The position numbers were made by a program, and so were the translations under genes. Under the pieces are notes generated by a model that made no database searches, had not been told where the DNA came from, and saw nothing but the letters and a program-made list of their open reading frames with translations. 64,000 bases of DNA from Chryseobacterium capnotolerans (GTDB taxonomy: Bacteria > Bacteroidota > Bacteroidia > Flavobacteriales > Weeksellaceae). This document shows positions 8,256-19,092 of the stretch, one piece after another (position 1 is the stretch's first letter; each line of letters opens with the position of its first letter). Location: assembly GCF_021278965.1 (NCBI RefSeq), contig NZ_CP065589.1, positions 377,001-441,000 of the forward strand. Reading direction: 5' to 3'.

Positions 8256-10582
8256 TTAAAAAGGATATCCGATGGCAATATTTAATACAAGGTTGTCTTT
8301 CCTCCAGCTTGGATCTCCGAAATTGATTTTGTCGAAGGCCCATCTGTTCCCCTTTTCATAGTAAGGTACTCTCAATGGCATAGCAAGATCTAATCTTAAG
8401 ATCAGAATAGAGAAATCAAGTCTTAGACCAACACCGGCTCCTACAGCAACTTCATCCAGAAAATCTTTGGAAAACTTAGCTCCCGGCCTGTCTGGATCAG
8501 TATTTAGCAACCAGATATTTCCGGCATCTACAAAGACTGCTGCATTTAAAAACTTATATAGATTAGCTCGGTATTCTGCATTTAATTCCAGTTTAATATC
8601 CCCGGACTGGTCAAAATAAGCTCCCTCTGGGATTGTCCTTGGATCAAAACTTCCCGGACCTAATGTTCTCGCACGGAAAGCCCTGATGCTGTTACTTCCT
8701 CCCGAGAAAAACTGCTTGGAAAAAGGAACAAATTCTGAATTTCCATATGGATAAGCAATTCCTGCAATAAGCCTTGTAGCCAGTGATGATTTTTCGGTTA
8801 GTTTATGATAAAACCTGAAATCATTTTCAATTTTGGCGTATTGACTGAAAGGAATACCAAAAATCTTTTTTGCTTATCTTCTTTTACATTAGCCCCTGTC
8901 ACTAAGCCAGTGATATTTCCTGCCAGATCAAGAGTTCCTTTATAATAAAAGGTATTCTTCTTCGGAAGCATACTGTTGGTATAGGTATATGAATAGGTAG
9001 GGCCGAAAATAAGCTGTTTTTCAACAATTCGCTTCATTGCTGGATTATTGGCGGAGTTCGCTTCATATTCAGCCGTAACTTTTTGTGGAGAAACAAGGGT
9101 GATATCAATTACTTTCAGGTCATGTTCCTTTCTGGCATTTTCCTTCCACACATATCCAAATGAACCGGTGAAATTGTTAAGGGTATAATATTGGGTTCTG
9201 TTCTGGAATTCATATCCTAATGTAATATTTGTTCTCGGAACAAATTCACTGGAAGAATGAAAACGGAACGGTGCCACAATTCTTGGTATAGAAAGTTGAA
9301 CATTTGCCCCGGCACGGAAAATATTATTTGCATTCTGAGAGCCACCCATCTGGAAATCAAAAGCTCCAAAAATGGCCGCTTTAAATTGTTCTGCCCCTCT
9401 GAAGAAATTTCTATGCGTCCAGTTCAGGTTAAGCTCGCTACCTGCATAGTTGGCAGAGTTGGTTCTTCCTAATGCTTCAAGTCTTAATGACTGAATTTGT
9501 CTTGGAGTTAATAAATAATAGGTGTCAAATTTATGATTCAAAGAATCCGAAGTCACAAATTCATTTTTCACAAACTTGAATACTCCTAAACTGATTAATC
9601 GGTTTAGGGTAAGATTGTGGTTAGAACGGTTGTATAGGTCTCCTTTTTTAAAGTATAAGGCTCTGTCGAAGATTTTCGGTTTGAATTTATGCTGCGGATC
9701 AATGACGTAAATATCATCAAATGCATATTTGCTCAGAGAATCACTGTTCATCGGAACACTGTATTTTCCTGCTTTTACATCCTGAATATTGTAATTCGGG
9801 AATACAATAACTTTATCAATGCTGAACTGTTGAGTTGACAGGTCAGGAGTGTTATCTTTAAGCTTTACATTCAGCTCAACTTTATGGTTTTTGTGAACTG
9901 TACTGTCTGCCTGTACAATAATATTATCCGGATGAAAATAATAAAATCCTCTTTCTTTTAGCCTGTTATCAATTCTTTCTCTTTCTGCTTTGATGACATC
10001 CAGATCAAAGGGTCTTCCGTTTTTAAGAAGTGTCCTTGCAGCTGTATTCTGAATTTCCTGATTAATGAGAGTTGAGTCTTTTTGAAATTTCACTCCATCA
10101 ATCAAATACCTCGCTCCAGGCTTTAAAGTATAAATTACCTTTGCCTTTTTATTTTTTGAAACAGTGTCATACGTAGCTCTGGCATTGAAGTATCCTTTAT
10201 TTTCAGAATAATTCTCAATGATATCTTTGTTAAACTCACGGTCTACATCTCCTAATAATACAGGTTTTTCCCCCATTTTATATTTAAGCCAGTAATTGAA
10301 GCCTTTATCTTTTTTAGGCTCCTTTGCGATATTGTAGAAATAAAGCTTAGGTCTCATTCCTAAAAATGTAGAATTGGGCTTAGGGGTAAGGTTCGCTTCC
10401 AGAGCAGCCTGAAGATCCTTTTTATCTTTTTTAGAAATAGTGTCACTCTCAATTTTTACTTCAGCACCGGTATACAGCATCTGGCCTTCTTTCAAAAACC
10501 TGGTATTGCTGCAGGAAACTACTGCCGAAGCTAATCCGGAAATCAACAGATATTTACAGTATGTTGGAAATGTATTACTCAT
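8256..10582 (-). CDS. tamL: TamL: lipidated BamA/TamA-family outer membrane protein (one frameshift)
   Basis: Omp85-superfamily partner of TamB, thought to help insert outer membrane proteins or move lipids. Unlike proteobacterial TamA it starts with a lipoprotein signal (lipobox AVVSC, Cys 24, then SNTRFLKEGQ), the hallmark of Bacteroidota TamL. POTRA-like repeats (GVKFQKDSTLINQEI..) are followed by a 16-strand barrel with GSNSIRAFRARTLGPGSF and a C-terminal Phe (NIAIGYPF). As read, the frame breaks at a six-T run (8866-8871). Adding one base gives continuous KKIFGIPFSQYAKIENDF.. to the stop at 8256. Its ATG overlaps the tamB stop (TAATG). Confidence 0.92.
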
Positions 10583-13500
10583 TATTTAAATTCTACCACT
10601 TGATTGTTTTGATTCTTTTTAGGCTTTTTCTCTTTGGATTTCTGGAAAATCTCACGGAATTTGTCGTAATCTAACGTGATGATAAATCCAACTCCTGTTT
10701 CTATAATCTGCCCCTGAAGAGCTACCTGATATTCATCTTTACGATAAGCTCGCAGCATATATCTTCCATCTTTGGAAAGACTGTAATCCACAGAAACATT
10801 TCCTGCAATATTGGTCATGTTTTCATTCTGACGAGCTTGTCCTTCTAACCCAAAATTACTTCCTACCGTTACTTTCAGCCTGTCATTCAATAATTTTTTA
10901 CTGATGTCTACATTCAGATCGGTTCTGGTATTTTTTTGTCCTGTGGAATAATCTTCTGAAGAATCAAGACCGAAATTAAGATCTACCCCCTTGATCAGTC
11001 CGGAAGCCAGGTTATTTAACTGTTGAGAAAGAATTTTACTCACACTTTGTCTTGCCATCGTTTCCGCAGACATTCCGGCACCGCTTTCAAAAGGGTTTTC
11101 TCCAATGAAACGATTCAGAAGAAGCAGTGCAAATACCTGCTTATTCAATTCAGACTCTTGAGTTCTAAGCTGAGCCAGTTTCTGATCAATGACATCTTTA
11201 ACATTGGAGGATACCGCATTGTTTTTCTCTTCTGTAGTAATATCGAAAGTCAGTTGTGGCTTTAGTAATTCACCTTTCATTTTTAACAGCGTATTGAAAG
11301 GGATTCTTTGTTTATACTGATTCATAGTAGATGCAGTTTCATTACTAATCTGCTGTTCTACAAGATCAATTGGAGCCGCTTCAGTTTTATATACTGCCGT
11401 AATATCCATTATAGCTGTAGTTGGTTCTCCGGTCCAGGTAATGGTACTTCCTTTCTGGATATCAAACTTACGCTTCAGGAAACTTACGGAAAGATCATAG
11501 CTTCCTTTATTCACTTCATACACTCCAACCAATGTGGTTTTTCCTGAAGGATCTATTCCTCCCGTTAATTCTGCTTCTCCCTGTAACTGCACGAAATCTC
11601 CGTTTGCTTTATCAATAACGATAGATAATTTCGCCTCTTTACTTACTTCAATATTGACGCTTACGTCCATTCCTTTGATACGGCTCTGGGCGTTAAGAGA
11701 GTCTGTCTTGATGGTTTTGTTTAAAACCACCTGATCCTGATCGACAAATTCTACAATTCCGTCTCTTTCCTGTAAAGAAGGATTAGATTGAGGAAGAACA
11801 AAAGTGAAATCGGTATTGTCTGCAACACTTAATCTCCCGTCTACTTTTGGAAGATCCAGATTGCCGCGGATATGAAGACCGGCATCAATAGCCAGAACTC
11901 CATACATCATTGCATCATTTGATTTTTGTGAGTTGACTACCTTGAAATCTTTGGCATTTACGTTCAGATTGAAGGCGAAATCTCTATAGGTTTGGGTAAG
12001 AACCTGTCCGTCCACAACCAGAGCATTTCCATCTTTATCTTTGATTTTAAATTTATCGAATTCAATACCACGGCTGGTAAAATTAATCTCATCATTCAGT
12101 TTTCTGAAATCACTTCCTGTTTTTGCAATTTCTAATCCAGCATCATTGAATTTAACTTTTCCAATAATATTAGGCTGACTTGTGGTTCCAGTGATTTTCA
12201 AATTTCCTGAAAGATATCCTTCTGTATTGGTAATTGCATTCATAGAGAATCCTTGAATACTCTTCATCTGAAGCTGATTGATCGCCATATTCAGATCAAA
12301 TGAACTGGAAGCCGTATTATAATCTCCCAGAATTTTTACATCATTATTGTTACCTGAAAGGGCAATGTCAGCATTTAAAATTTTCGGTGAAGAATTATTT
12401 ACTTTTACGGCAAGATTTCCTACAGGATTTCCATAGACAATAAGATTAGAAACATTTAAATCAGAGGTGAAAGTCATATCTTTCATCACATCCCGAAGCT
12501 GGGCTGTTCCGTTGATGGTTCCTCTGGCCAGAACTGTATCTTTTTTGATGAGTTCCGTAATGGTTTCAATTTTAAAATCTTTCAGAACGATGTTCAAAGG
12601 GCTACTTGGGATTTCGTTTTCCGATTGAAGGGAAATTTCGCTTCCGCCATTACTTAATCTGAAATTATCTGCTAAAATTCCTTTTTTACTGATCTGAATT
12701 TTATTGTTTTCAGCCACATTCCAATCCGCATAATTTAGTTTTAAACCATTTGGATTCAGGGAAACTTCTGTAATGTCATTCAATGATTTTGCATTTCCGG
12801 CAATCAGGAATTGGGTAACATCTTTATCATCTTTGGTGGTAATATTGTAGTTGATTGTATTATCAGCAACATCACCATCGATATTGATTTTTTTCAATGA
12901 AAAGCTTGAACTTTTTAAAGCCGCAACATTCAGATTGTATTGTAGCGCCTGATTTTCATTGGTCACTTTTAAAGTCCCTTTTTCAATCGTATTTTCACCA
13001 TACAGCAATTGAGGAATCTGGCCGTCAATTTCTATTTTTTGAGAATCGGCATCATAGTTTCCTGCCAGATTAATGGTTTCGAAACTTTTCAGATCCGGAA
13101 CAAATTTTCTGATCAGATCATCATTTTTAATCTTAGCATTAAAGGCAAAATGCTGCCCCGGATCAATTTTTTGCGTTTTATCCGGTTTCTGGAACTGATA
13201 ATACTGATTGATAGTTTGTGTTAAAGCACCAAAAATCTGCGTCAGTTTATATTTTCCTTTCAGTTCAGCATCAGCAATTTGAGAATTGAAAATAATTTGT
13301 GTAGAATCTGTTGTGGAAGATGCTTTCAGGTTGACTTCCTGTACCGGATACACTTCTTTGGTATCTGAAAAAGCAAAGTCTTTAAGGTTTAAATATCCGT
13401 TCAGGTTATTCGGATCGAGGCTGGTAAAATCGCCATCTATCTTTCCGGCCAGAATCATCGGTTTTTCATAGAAACCAAGCTTGTTGACAGCCAGTTTGAT

Positions 13501-15630
13501 CACTTCACCATTGACTTTCACCGTTGGATTTTTTTCATCATACATCCCTGAAGCGGTTAACAGTAAACTGGCGTTCGGATCTTTTGAATTTAAAATAACA
13601 TCATAAGCTCCTTTGTTGATCTTACCGGTTAAGTCCATATTCTGATATCGATAGCCTTTATACACGGCAGATGCAATATGTCCTTTTAAGTTGGCCTTGG
13701 CATTTTTGAAATCAAAACTTTCTCCTTTTGCAGAAATCTGTGTGGTGATAGGACCTATATCTTTATTTTGGATGATTTTTCCAACCTGTATTCCCTGAAG
13801 GTTGGCTTTTACATCATAGAGTTCGTGGTTTTTTCTACGCATATCCACATTGGCAACAATGGCAGCATTTCCAAGGGTAGAGTAGAGGTTAAGGTCTGTG
13901 TCGACCATTTTTGTAGTTCCTTTTGCATTTCCTTTAATACTGAAGTTAGAAGGAAGGGAGATATTTGAAGGAATGGTATTCTTTGGAACTAAATTGAAAA
14001 TTGTTTTAGCGTTGGAAGAAAATTCTCCAACCCTTAGATCGTAATACAACTGATCGGGATTCATTGCATTTTTAACTCTTCCGGATGCATTCACTCTCAA
14101 TTGATCCAGCCCTGTAACTTTTAGATCTTGGATTAAAAGATCATTTACACTTCCTTTTACATTGGCATTAACATTCAGGATGGCGTTTGGATATTTATTG
14201 AATGGGACAGTATTTTTTAAAGTAGGGACAAGATTTAAAATATCCGCAAATCCGATTTTTGAATCTTTGATATTGGCAGAAATTTTTACTGCTCCTAAAT
14301 TTGAAGTCAGCTGATCGATGGAATTATAATTTAAAATAACCTCATCACGTAATAATGTCTTTGGCGTTTGCAGGTACAGATCTTTCAGGTATGCTTCTTT
14401 TTCTGCGTACACAAAATCCGTATTGAATTTTTGAATATCCAGCCCTCTTGCTTCTTGAATTTCCGCAGCGTTCACTGTTCCTGCGAAAGTATTGTTCTCC
14501 ATTTTAAAACTTCTCACCTCAACATTCATTTTAGAGAAATTCAGGTGATTAAAGTCTATTCCTTGCTTCGTAGGGGCAATTGCTGTATTATTATAGGCTA
14601 CTTTTACATCATTTAAAACCAGCTTTCCTAACAAAAGATTCATCGCTTTATCCTGTTCGGAAACTTTTGAAACTTCTGGTTCTTTTTTATTTTTTGGATT
14701 GGCATTTTGAGCTGGAAGGTAGAGGTTGGCATTGATGTCAGCTCCGGAAAGGAATACATTGGAAACATTAAAGGCATTCTTTTCAAGATCCAATTTATTG
14801 ACCTTTGTACTTAATTCTTTAAATAAAACTTTAGCATAGGTCCTGGTGTTTTCGTCACCATAGTCAATGTTAAAGTTGGTAAGTTTGATGCCTCTTAAGC
14901 CAATATTCATCGGCTTTTTATCATTGAGTGAATCTACTTTTTTTTCAACCTTCTTGGTAACTTCTTCTACAATGCCTTGTTTCAGTTTTAATTTTAATCC
15001 ATCAAGATTAATATCATTAACCGCGTAAGTATTTTTACTAAGATCGAATTTTTTTACCCTGGTGTCAAAAGATTTAAAATAAAGATTAATGTCATTTTTT
15101 GACTGTTGATCATTAAAGGTAACACCGATATCTTTTAAATTAATTTTATCAAGAGAAATAATGAAGGGTTTGGAAGGACTTTCTTCCTTGTCAGTGGTTG
15201 CAAAAGCGTCAATAATATAATCAAAATTGAATTTACCATCAGGCTTTCTTACCACATTGGCTCGGGCACCTTCCATATCTACAGAGGTGATGTCAGCTGT
15301 AGAGTTGATAAGTTTTAGCATGTGTAAGCCAACATCCAGTTTTTTTACAGCTAAAAGGGTGTCTACATCCTGTCCTTTGAGGTAGAGGTTTTCCATCACA
15401 AGGCTGTTGGGGAAACCGATATAGACTCTTTCCAGGCTTACTTTGGTGTTGATTTTTTTCTCCAGGTAAACAATCAATCTGTCTTTGATGAAGTTTTGAA
15501 CGGCTGGAAGTCTTAAGCTTAAGATCAGCAGGGTAAGCAAAACCAATATTGAAATAAAGATTATTGCAATACGCCTTAAGAGTTTGGTAATGTTGATTTT
15601 CAGTTTCAAAAGTGAGAAGGTTTCTAACAA
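10582..15630 (-). CDS. tamB: TamB family translocation/assembly protein (AsmA-like, DUF490)
   Basis: Very large periplasm-spanning protein of 1682 residues. An N-terminal membrane anchor (IAIIFISILVLLTLLILSL, ~21-39) is followed by long beta-rich AsmA/TamB repeats and a C-terminal DUF490 domain (GIDPSGKTTLVGVYEVNKGSYDLSVSFLKRKF, LLLNRFIGENPF). TamB bridges the inner membrane to the TamA/TamL barrel and is linked to outer membrane protein assembly or lipid transport. The frame opens with TTG, with no ATG before residue ~55. TTG 15609 (KLKINITKLLRR) is an alternative, because a -7 box TATCTTTG overlaps 15628-15635. It heads the operon with tamL. Confidence 0.93.
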   Translation of the reverse strand: MLETFSLLKLKINITKLLRRIAIIFISILVLLTLLILSLRLPAVQNFIKDRLIVYLEKKINTKVSLERVYIGFPNSLVMENLYLKGQDVDTLLAVKKLDVGLHMLKLINSTADITSVDMEGARANVVRKPDGKFNFDYIIDAFATTDKEESPSKPFIISLDKINLKDIGVTFNDQQSKNDINLYFKSFDTRVKKFDLSKNTYAVNDINLDGLKLKLKQGIVEEVTKKVEKKVDSLNDKKPMNIGLRGIKLTNFNIDYGDENTRTYAKVLFKELSTKVNKLDLEKNAFNVSNVFLSGADINANLYLPAQNANPKNKKEPEVSKVSEQDKAMNLLLGKLVLNDVKVAYNNTAIAPTKQGIDFNHLNFSKMNVEVRSFKMENNTFAGTVNAAEIQEARGLDIQKFNTDFVYAEKEAYLKDLYLQTPKTLLRDEVILNYNSIDQLTSNLGAVKISANIKDSKIGFADILNLVPTLKNTVPFNKYPNAILNVNANVKGSVNDLLIQDLKVTGLDQLRVNASGRVKNAMNPDQLYYDLRVGEFSSNAKTIFNLVPKNTIPSNISLPSNFSIKGNAKGTTKMVDTDLNLYSTLGNAAIVANVDMRRKNHELYDVKANLQGIQVGKIIQNKDIGPITTQISAKGESFDFKNAKANLKGHIASAVYKGYRYQNMDLTGKINKGAYDVILNSKDPNASLLLTASGMYDEKNPTVKVNGEVIKLAVNKLGFYEKPMILAGKIDGDFTSLDPNNLNGYLNLKDFAFSDTKEVYPVQEVNLKASSTTDSTQIIFNSQIADAELKGKYKLTQIFGALTQTINQYYQFQKPDKTQKIDPGQHFAFNAKIKNDDLIRKFVPDLKSFETINLAGNYDADSQKIEIDGQIPQLLYGENTIEKGTLKVTNENQALQYNLNVAALKSSSFSLKKINIDGDVADNTINYNITTKDDKDVTQFLIAGNAKSLNDITEVSLNPNGLKLNYADWNVAENNKIQISKKGILADNFRLSNGGSEISLQSENEIPSSPLNIVLKDFKIETITELIKKDTVLARGTINGTAQLRDVMKDMTFTSDLNVSNLIVYGNPVGNLAVKVNNSSPKILNADIALSGNNNDVKILGDYNTASSSFDLNMAINQLQMKSIQGFSMNAITNTEGYLSGNLKITGTTSQPNIIGKVKFNDAGLEIAKTGSDFRKLNDEINFTSRGIEFDKFKIKDKDGNALVVDGQVLTQTYRDFAFNLNVNAKDFKVVNSQKSNDAMMYGVLAIDAGLHIRGNLDLPKVDGRLSVADNTDFTFVLPQSNPSLQERDGIVEFVDQDQVVLNKTIKTDSLNAQSRIKGMDVSVNIEVSKEAKLSIVIDKANGDFVQLQGEAELTGGIDPSGKTTLVGVYEVNKGSYDLSVSFLKRKFDIQKGSTITWTGEPTTAIMDITAVYKTEAAPIDLVEQQISNETASTMNQYKQRIPFNTLLKMKGELLKPQLTFDITTEEKNNAVSSNVKDVIDQKLAQLRTQESELNKQVFALLLLNRFIGENPFESGAGMSAETMARQSVSKILSQQLNNLASGLIKGVDLNFGLDSSEDYSTGQKNTRTDLNVDISKKLLNDRLKVTVGSNFGLEGQARQNENMTNIAGNVSVDYSLSKDGRYMLRAYRKDEYQVALQGQIIETGVGFIITLDYDKFREIFQKSKEKKPKKNQNNQVVEFK

Positions 15631-15683
15631 AGATAATAATACTATTTTATTCGGTCTTTGTTGTGGTATCCCTTATCAATGCA

Positions 15684-15774
15684 AAAATCCTGCCTTGGCT
15701 GCCTTATTATGGAATTTTTAGTTGTGTAGTTGTCAAGTGAATAGTTGAGTAAGACGAGCCAAGGTGCGGATTTT
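15684..15774 (-). terminator. Long-loop hairpin, second terminator after ccoP
   Basis: Arms at 15684-15700 and 15757-15774 (AAAATCC..CCTTGGCT and AGCCAAGG..GGATTTT) pair with a small bulge around a loop of about 56 nt. On the minus strand the second arm ends in a T-run. It stands between the ccoP end and the tamB start. Confidence 0.5.
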
Positions 15775-15784
15775 GTTTTTTAAA

Positions 15785-15874
15785 AAGCCCCCTTTAAATC
15801 ATTTTTTGAAATGTTGAAAAGGTTAGTTAGCAAAAATGAAAATTCAAATGTTAGTGTAGTTGCAAAGGGGGCTT
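15785..15874 (-). terminator. Long-loop hairpin, first terminator after ccoP
   Basis: Arms AAGCCCCCTTT (15785-15795) and AAAGGGGGCTT (15864-15874) are perfect complements around a 68-nt loop. On the minus strand they end in CTTTTTAAAA. It is placed 34 bp after the ccoP stop. Confidence 0.55.
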
Positions 15875-15907
15875 GGCATGGTTTGTATTAATCAGATAAT
15901 AAATCTT

Positions 15908-16794
15908 CTAGTTATTTCCGTTTTCCCATTTCACTTCCTCTCCCTGTGGAGCGGCACCACCTTGAGCTTGTGTAATAGGAGCAGTTTCCTGGTTAATGTG
16001 ATAGATATAGGCTGCAATTTTTTCTGCGTCTCTTCCGGTAATGGTTCCTTCTTTAATGAAAGGTCTCATGGTAGGATTATTTGGAGAACCGTTTTCAAGC
16101 ATCCAGAAAACATTTTTAAATAAACTTTTTTCTTTAATGTTGATCCAGTGTGTATCAGTAAGATTAGGACCAATACCGCCTTTTCCTCCGTCTCCGTGGC
16201 AGGTTACACAGTTGGTTTTAAATAATTCCTGACCTTCTGCAATATTATCTGCACTGTATTTTGCGGATTCCAGATTAATCTGTGGAGCACTTTTTTCATA
16301 CTCTTCAATAGATGCCAGCATTAGTTTAGATTCTTTTGTGTATTCTGCTTCCGGGTGGGCATAATCTGTGAAAGAGAAGGCTACCAGATAAACAGCGCAG
16401 AAAATACATCCGAACCAAAACAAGCCTATCCACCATTTGGGAAGAGAATTGTCAAGTTCTGTAATTCCATCGAAACCGTGGTCAATCAGGATATCTTTTT
16501 CTTCAGTAGCAGACTGCTTCTTGAAGGCAGAGTTCCAAAGTTTCTGATAATAAGGAACATTTTTTTCTTCCAGATACTGCTTTTTTCTTCCTCAGAAAGT
16601 CTGCTGAAACTTTCGTTTTCAATCATGTCTCCAATGGAGTTCATAATCATAAGAAGAATAATCGCAATCAATATCAATGCCCAGAAAAATGGAGAAGAAA
16701 AATATCCTGAATCACTGGCGAACATTTCAAAGGCCATGATCGTTAAGCCTATCGTTGTTGCGATATATATTGAAATTGGGGTTCTCGTTTTCAT
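15908..16794 (-). CDS. ccoP: cbb3-type cytochrome c oxidase subunit CcoP, single-heme type (one frameshift)
   Basis: Membrane-anchored cytochrome c subunit that passes electrons to the CcoNO core of the high-affinity terminal oxidase. Corrected length is about 295 residues: two N-terminal helices (SIYIATTIGLTIMAFEMF, PFFWALILIAIILLMIM), a linker, a further helix (WWIGLFWFGCIFCAVYLVAF), then one cytochrome c domain with CVTCH and a later Met ligand (TMRPF). Only one CxxCH is present, where proteobacterial CcoP has two. As read, the frame breaks at the six-T run 16581-16586; one more base gives EEEKKQYLEEKNVPYYQKLW.. into the downstream frame. It follows ccoNO by 18 bp. Confidence 0.92.
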
Positions 16795-16812
16795 TACATC
16801 AATTTTTAATGA

Positions 16813-19092
16813 TTACTCTACACTTGCGGTTTGGATCTGTGTGGTCTTAATGTCGGTTCCTAATCTTTGCAGATAGGCGATCATTGCTACGATTTCTCTT
16901 TGTTCAAGCGGTATATAAGAAGCTCCTTTTGCTGTTTTTTCTTTTACCATCTGATCTTTTACGTCAGTAGCTTCAGAGTAAATTCTCTGTACAATAGCCT
17001 TTGATTGGTTGTCTGCCCATTGGTTGGCAGAATCGATCTGAGCTTTTGTATAAGGAACATCGAATGAATTTTTCATTAACCTCATTTTATCCACCATTTG
17101 AGTACGGTCCAGTTTATTGGTAATTAACCAAGGGAAACGTGGCATGATAGAACCGGCAGAGGTAATTCTTGGGTTATACATGTGCTTGAAGTGCCATGAA
17201 TCAGGGTTTCTGCCTCCTTCTCTGTGAAGATCCGGTCCTGTTCTCTTAGAGCCCCAAAGAAAGGGTCTGTCATAAATGAATTCCCCAGCTTTTGAGTACT
17301 GGCCGTTCTTTCCTTCAAATCTTACTACTTCATCACGGAAAGGACGGATCATCTGAGAGTGGCAGGAGTTACATCCTTCACGGATATACAAATCTCTTCC
17401 TTCCAGCTCCAACGGGGTGTAAGGTTTCACTGCGGTGATCGTAGGAACACTTTGCTTCAGTGATAGCGTCGGAACAATTTCTACAAGTCCACCTATCGCG
17501 ATGGTAATGAAAGCCAGGATAGAAAGCAGGGTAGGTGTTCTTTCTAACCAAAGGTGTACGCCTTCACCCTCTTTTCTTGTTCCTCCGATATTGGCTAATG
17601 CAGGGGCTTCCGCAGGAACATTTTTCTGGAATGAACCGGCTTTGATGGTTTTGATCACATTCACTACCATTAAAATCGCTCCTGATAGATATAAGATACC
17701 TCCTAAGAATCTCATTTTAAAGTAAGGAATGATCGCAGTAACTGTATCTAACCAGTTTTTCCACAATAAAGTTCCGTCCGGGTTGAACTGCTTCCACATT
17801 AATCCCTGTGTGAACCCTGAAATATACATGGGTACTGCATAGAAAATGATTCCTAATGTTCCTAACCAGAAATGCCAGTTAGCTAATTTTACAGACCAAA
17901 GTTTAGTTCTCCACATGATTGGAATCAGGTAATATACCACACCGAATGCCATAAAACCATTCCATCCAAGAGCTCCCAGGTGTACGTGACCGATAACCCA
18001 GTCAGTATAGTGTCCAATTTTATTTAAAGATTTGGTTGCCAATAAAGGTCCTTCGAAAGTGGCCATCCCATAACAGGTAACTGCTACCACGAAGAATTTA
18101 AGGATTGGGTTTTCTCTTACTTTATCCCAGGCTCCTCTTAAGGTAAGAAGACCATTCAGCATTCCTCCCCAAGATGGTGCAATAAGCATGATAGAGAAAC
18201 CGGTTCCTACAGCCTGTGCCCATGCTGGTAATGCTGTATACTGAAGGTGGTGAGGCCCAGCCCAAAGGTATACAAAGATCAGCGACCAGAAGTGAATAAT
18301 GGATAATTTGTATGAGAATACCGGTCGCTGAGCTGCTTTTGGCATAAAATAATACATAAGACCTAGTACAGGGGTCGTTAATACGAATGCTACCGCATTG
18401 TGACCGTACCACCATTGTACTAATGCATCTTTTACACCTGCATATACTGAATAAGATTTCCAGCTTGTGAAAGATAACGGAACTTCAAGGTTATTGAAGA
18501 TGTGAAGCATTGCTACGGCAATCCATGTGGCCAGATAGAACCAGATGGCTACATACAAATGTCTCACTCTTCTTTTTGCGATCGTTCCGAACATATTGAT
18601 ACCGAATACGATCCATGAGAAGGCAATTAATATATCAATAGGCCATTCATGTTCAGCATATTCTTTAGAAGTGTTGATTCCCATTAAGAAGGTAATCACT
18701 ACGGTAACAATCATAAACTGCCATGACCAGAAGTGAATCCATGAAAGGGTATCACTATACATTCTTGTTTTCAGCAATCGCTGCATACTATAGTAAGCAC
18801 CACAGAAGAAGGAATTACAAACGAAAGCAAAAATAACGGCACTCGTGTGAAGCATTCTGATTCTTCCGAAGCCCATGGCTCCCTGAGTATTAATTAATCC
18901 CTGAATATTGCCCGAAGCTAAACTTTTAATCGTTGTATCATCCGTACCGAATAAAAATTCAGGTAACTCAGGATAAAAAAGCATCAATGCGGCAGTAAGC
19001 CCAAGCAGAAATCCGACGAGTCCAAATGCAACTGTTGCATAGAGGAATGCCCTGACAATATTATTGTCATAATTAAATTTTTGCGTCTCCAT
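16813..19092 (-). CDS. ccoNO: cbb3-type cytochrome c oxidase, fused CcoN-CcoO subunits
   Basis: Catalytic subunit of the cbb3 oxidase, which reduces O2 at low concentration and pumps protons across the inner membrane. Residues 1 to ~480 are the 12-helix CcoN domain with conserved His-rich segments (RIRMLHTSAVIFAF, WWYGHNAVAF, AGPHHLQYTALP, GHVHLGALGW). The C-terminal third is CcoO with heme motif CNSCH near residue 574 and a Met ligand in GSIMPRFPW. The fusion is common in Bacteroidota. ATG 19092 (METQKFNYDNN) is preferred to the TTG nine bases earlier. No ccoQ lies between it and ccoP, and no ccoS, ccoG or ccoI is in the window. Confidence 0.96.
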   Translation of the reverse strand: METQKFNYDNNIVRAFLYATVAFGLVGFLLGLTAALMLFYPELPEFLFGTDDTTIKSLASGNIQGLINTQGAMGFGRIRMLHTSAVIFAFVCNSFFCGAYYSMQRLLKTRMYSDTLSWIHFWSWQFMIVTVVITFLMGINTSKEYAEHEWPIDILIAFSWIVFGINMFGTIAKRRVRHLYVAIWFYLATWIAVAMLHIFNNLEVPLSFTSWKSYSVYAGVKDALVQWWYGHNAVAFVLTTPVLGLMYYFMPKAAQRPVFSYKLSIIHFWSLIFVYLWAGPHHLQYTALPAWAQAVGTGFSIMLIAPSWGGMLNGLLTLRGAWDKVRENPILKFFVVAVTCYGMATFEGPLLATKSLNKIGHYTDWVIGHVHLGALGWNGFMAFGVVYYLIPIMWRTKLWSVKLANWHFWLGTLGIIFYAVPMYISGFTQGLMWKQFNPDGTLLWKNWLDTVTAIIPYFKMRFLGGILYLSGAILMVVNVIKTIKAGSFQKNVPAEAPALANIGGTRKEGEGVHLWLERTPTLLSILAFITIAIGGLVEIVPTLSLKQSVPTITAVKPYTPLELEGRDLYIREGCNSCHSQMIRPFRDEVVRFEGKNGQYSKAGEFIYDRPFLWGSKRTGPDLHREGGRNPDSWHFKHMYNPRITSAGSIMPRFPWLITNKLDRTQMVDKMRLMKNSFDVPYTKAQIDSANQWADNQSKAIVQRIYSEATDVKDQMVKEKTAKGASYIPLEQREIVAMIAYLQRLGTDIKTTQIQTASVE

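Noticed and set aside
8256-10582. tamL as a true pseudogene or programmed frameshift
   Set aside because: The downstream frame is fully conserved to the terminal Phe, there is no slippery-site structure, and the same one-base loss in a run of six recurs in other genes of the window.
16355-16876. 173-codon plus-strand frame
   Set aside because: It lies antisense over ccoP and the end of ccoNO, has no family resemblance, and is explained by the codon bias of the oxidase genes.
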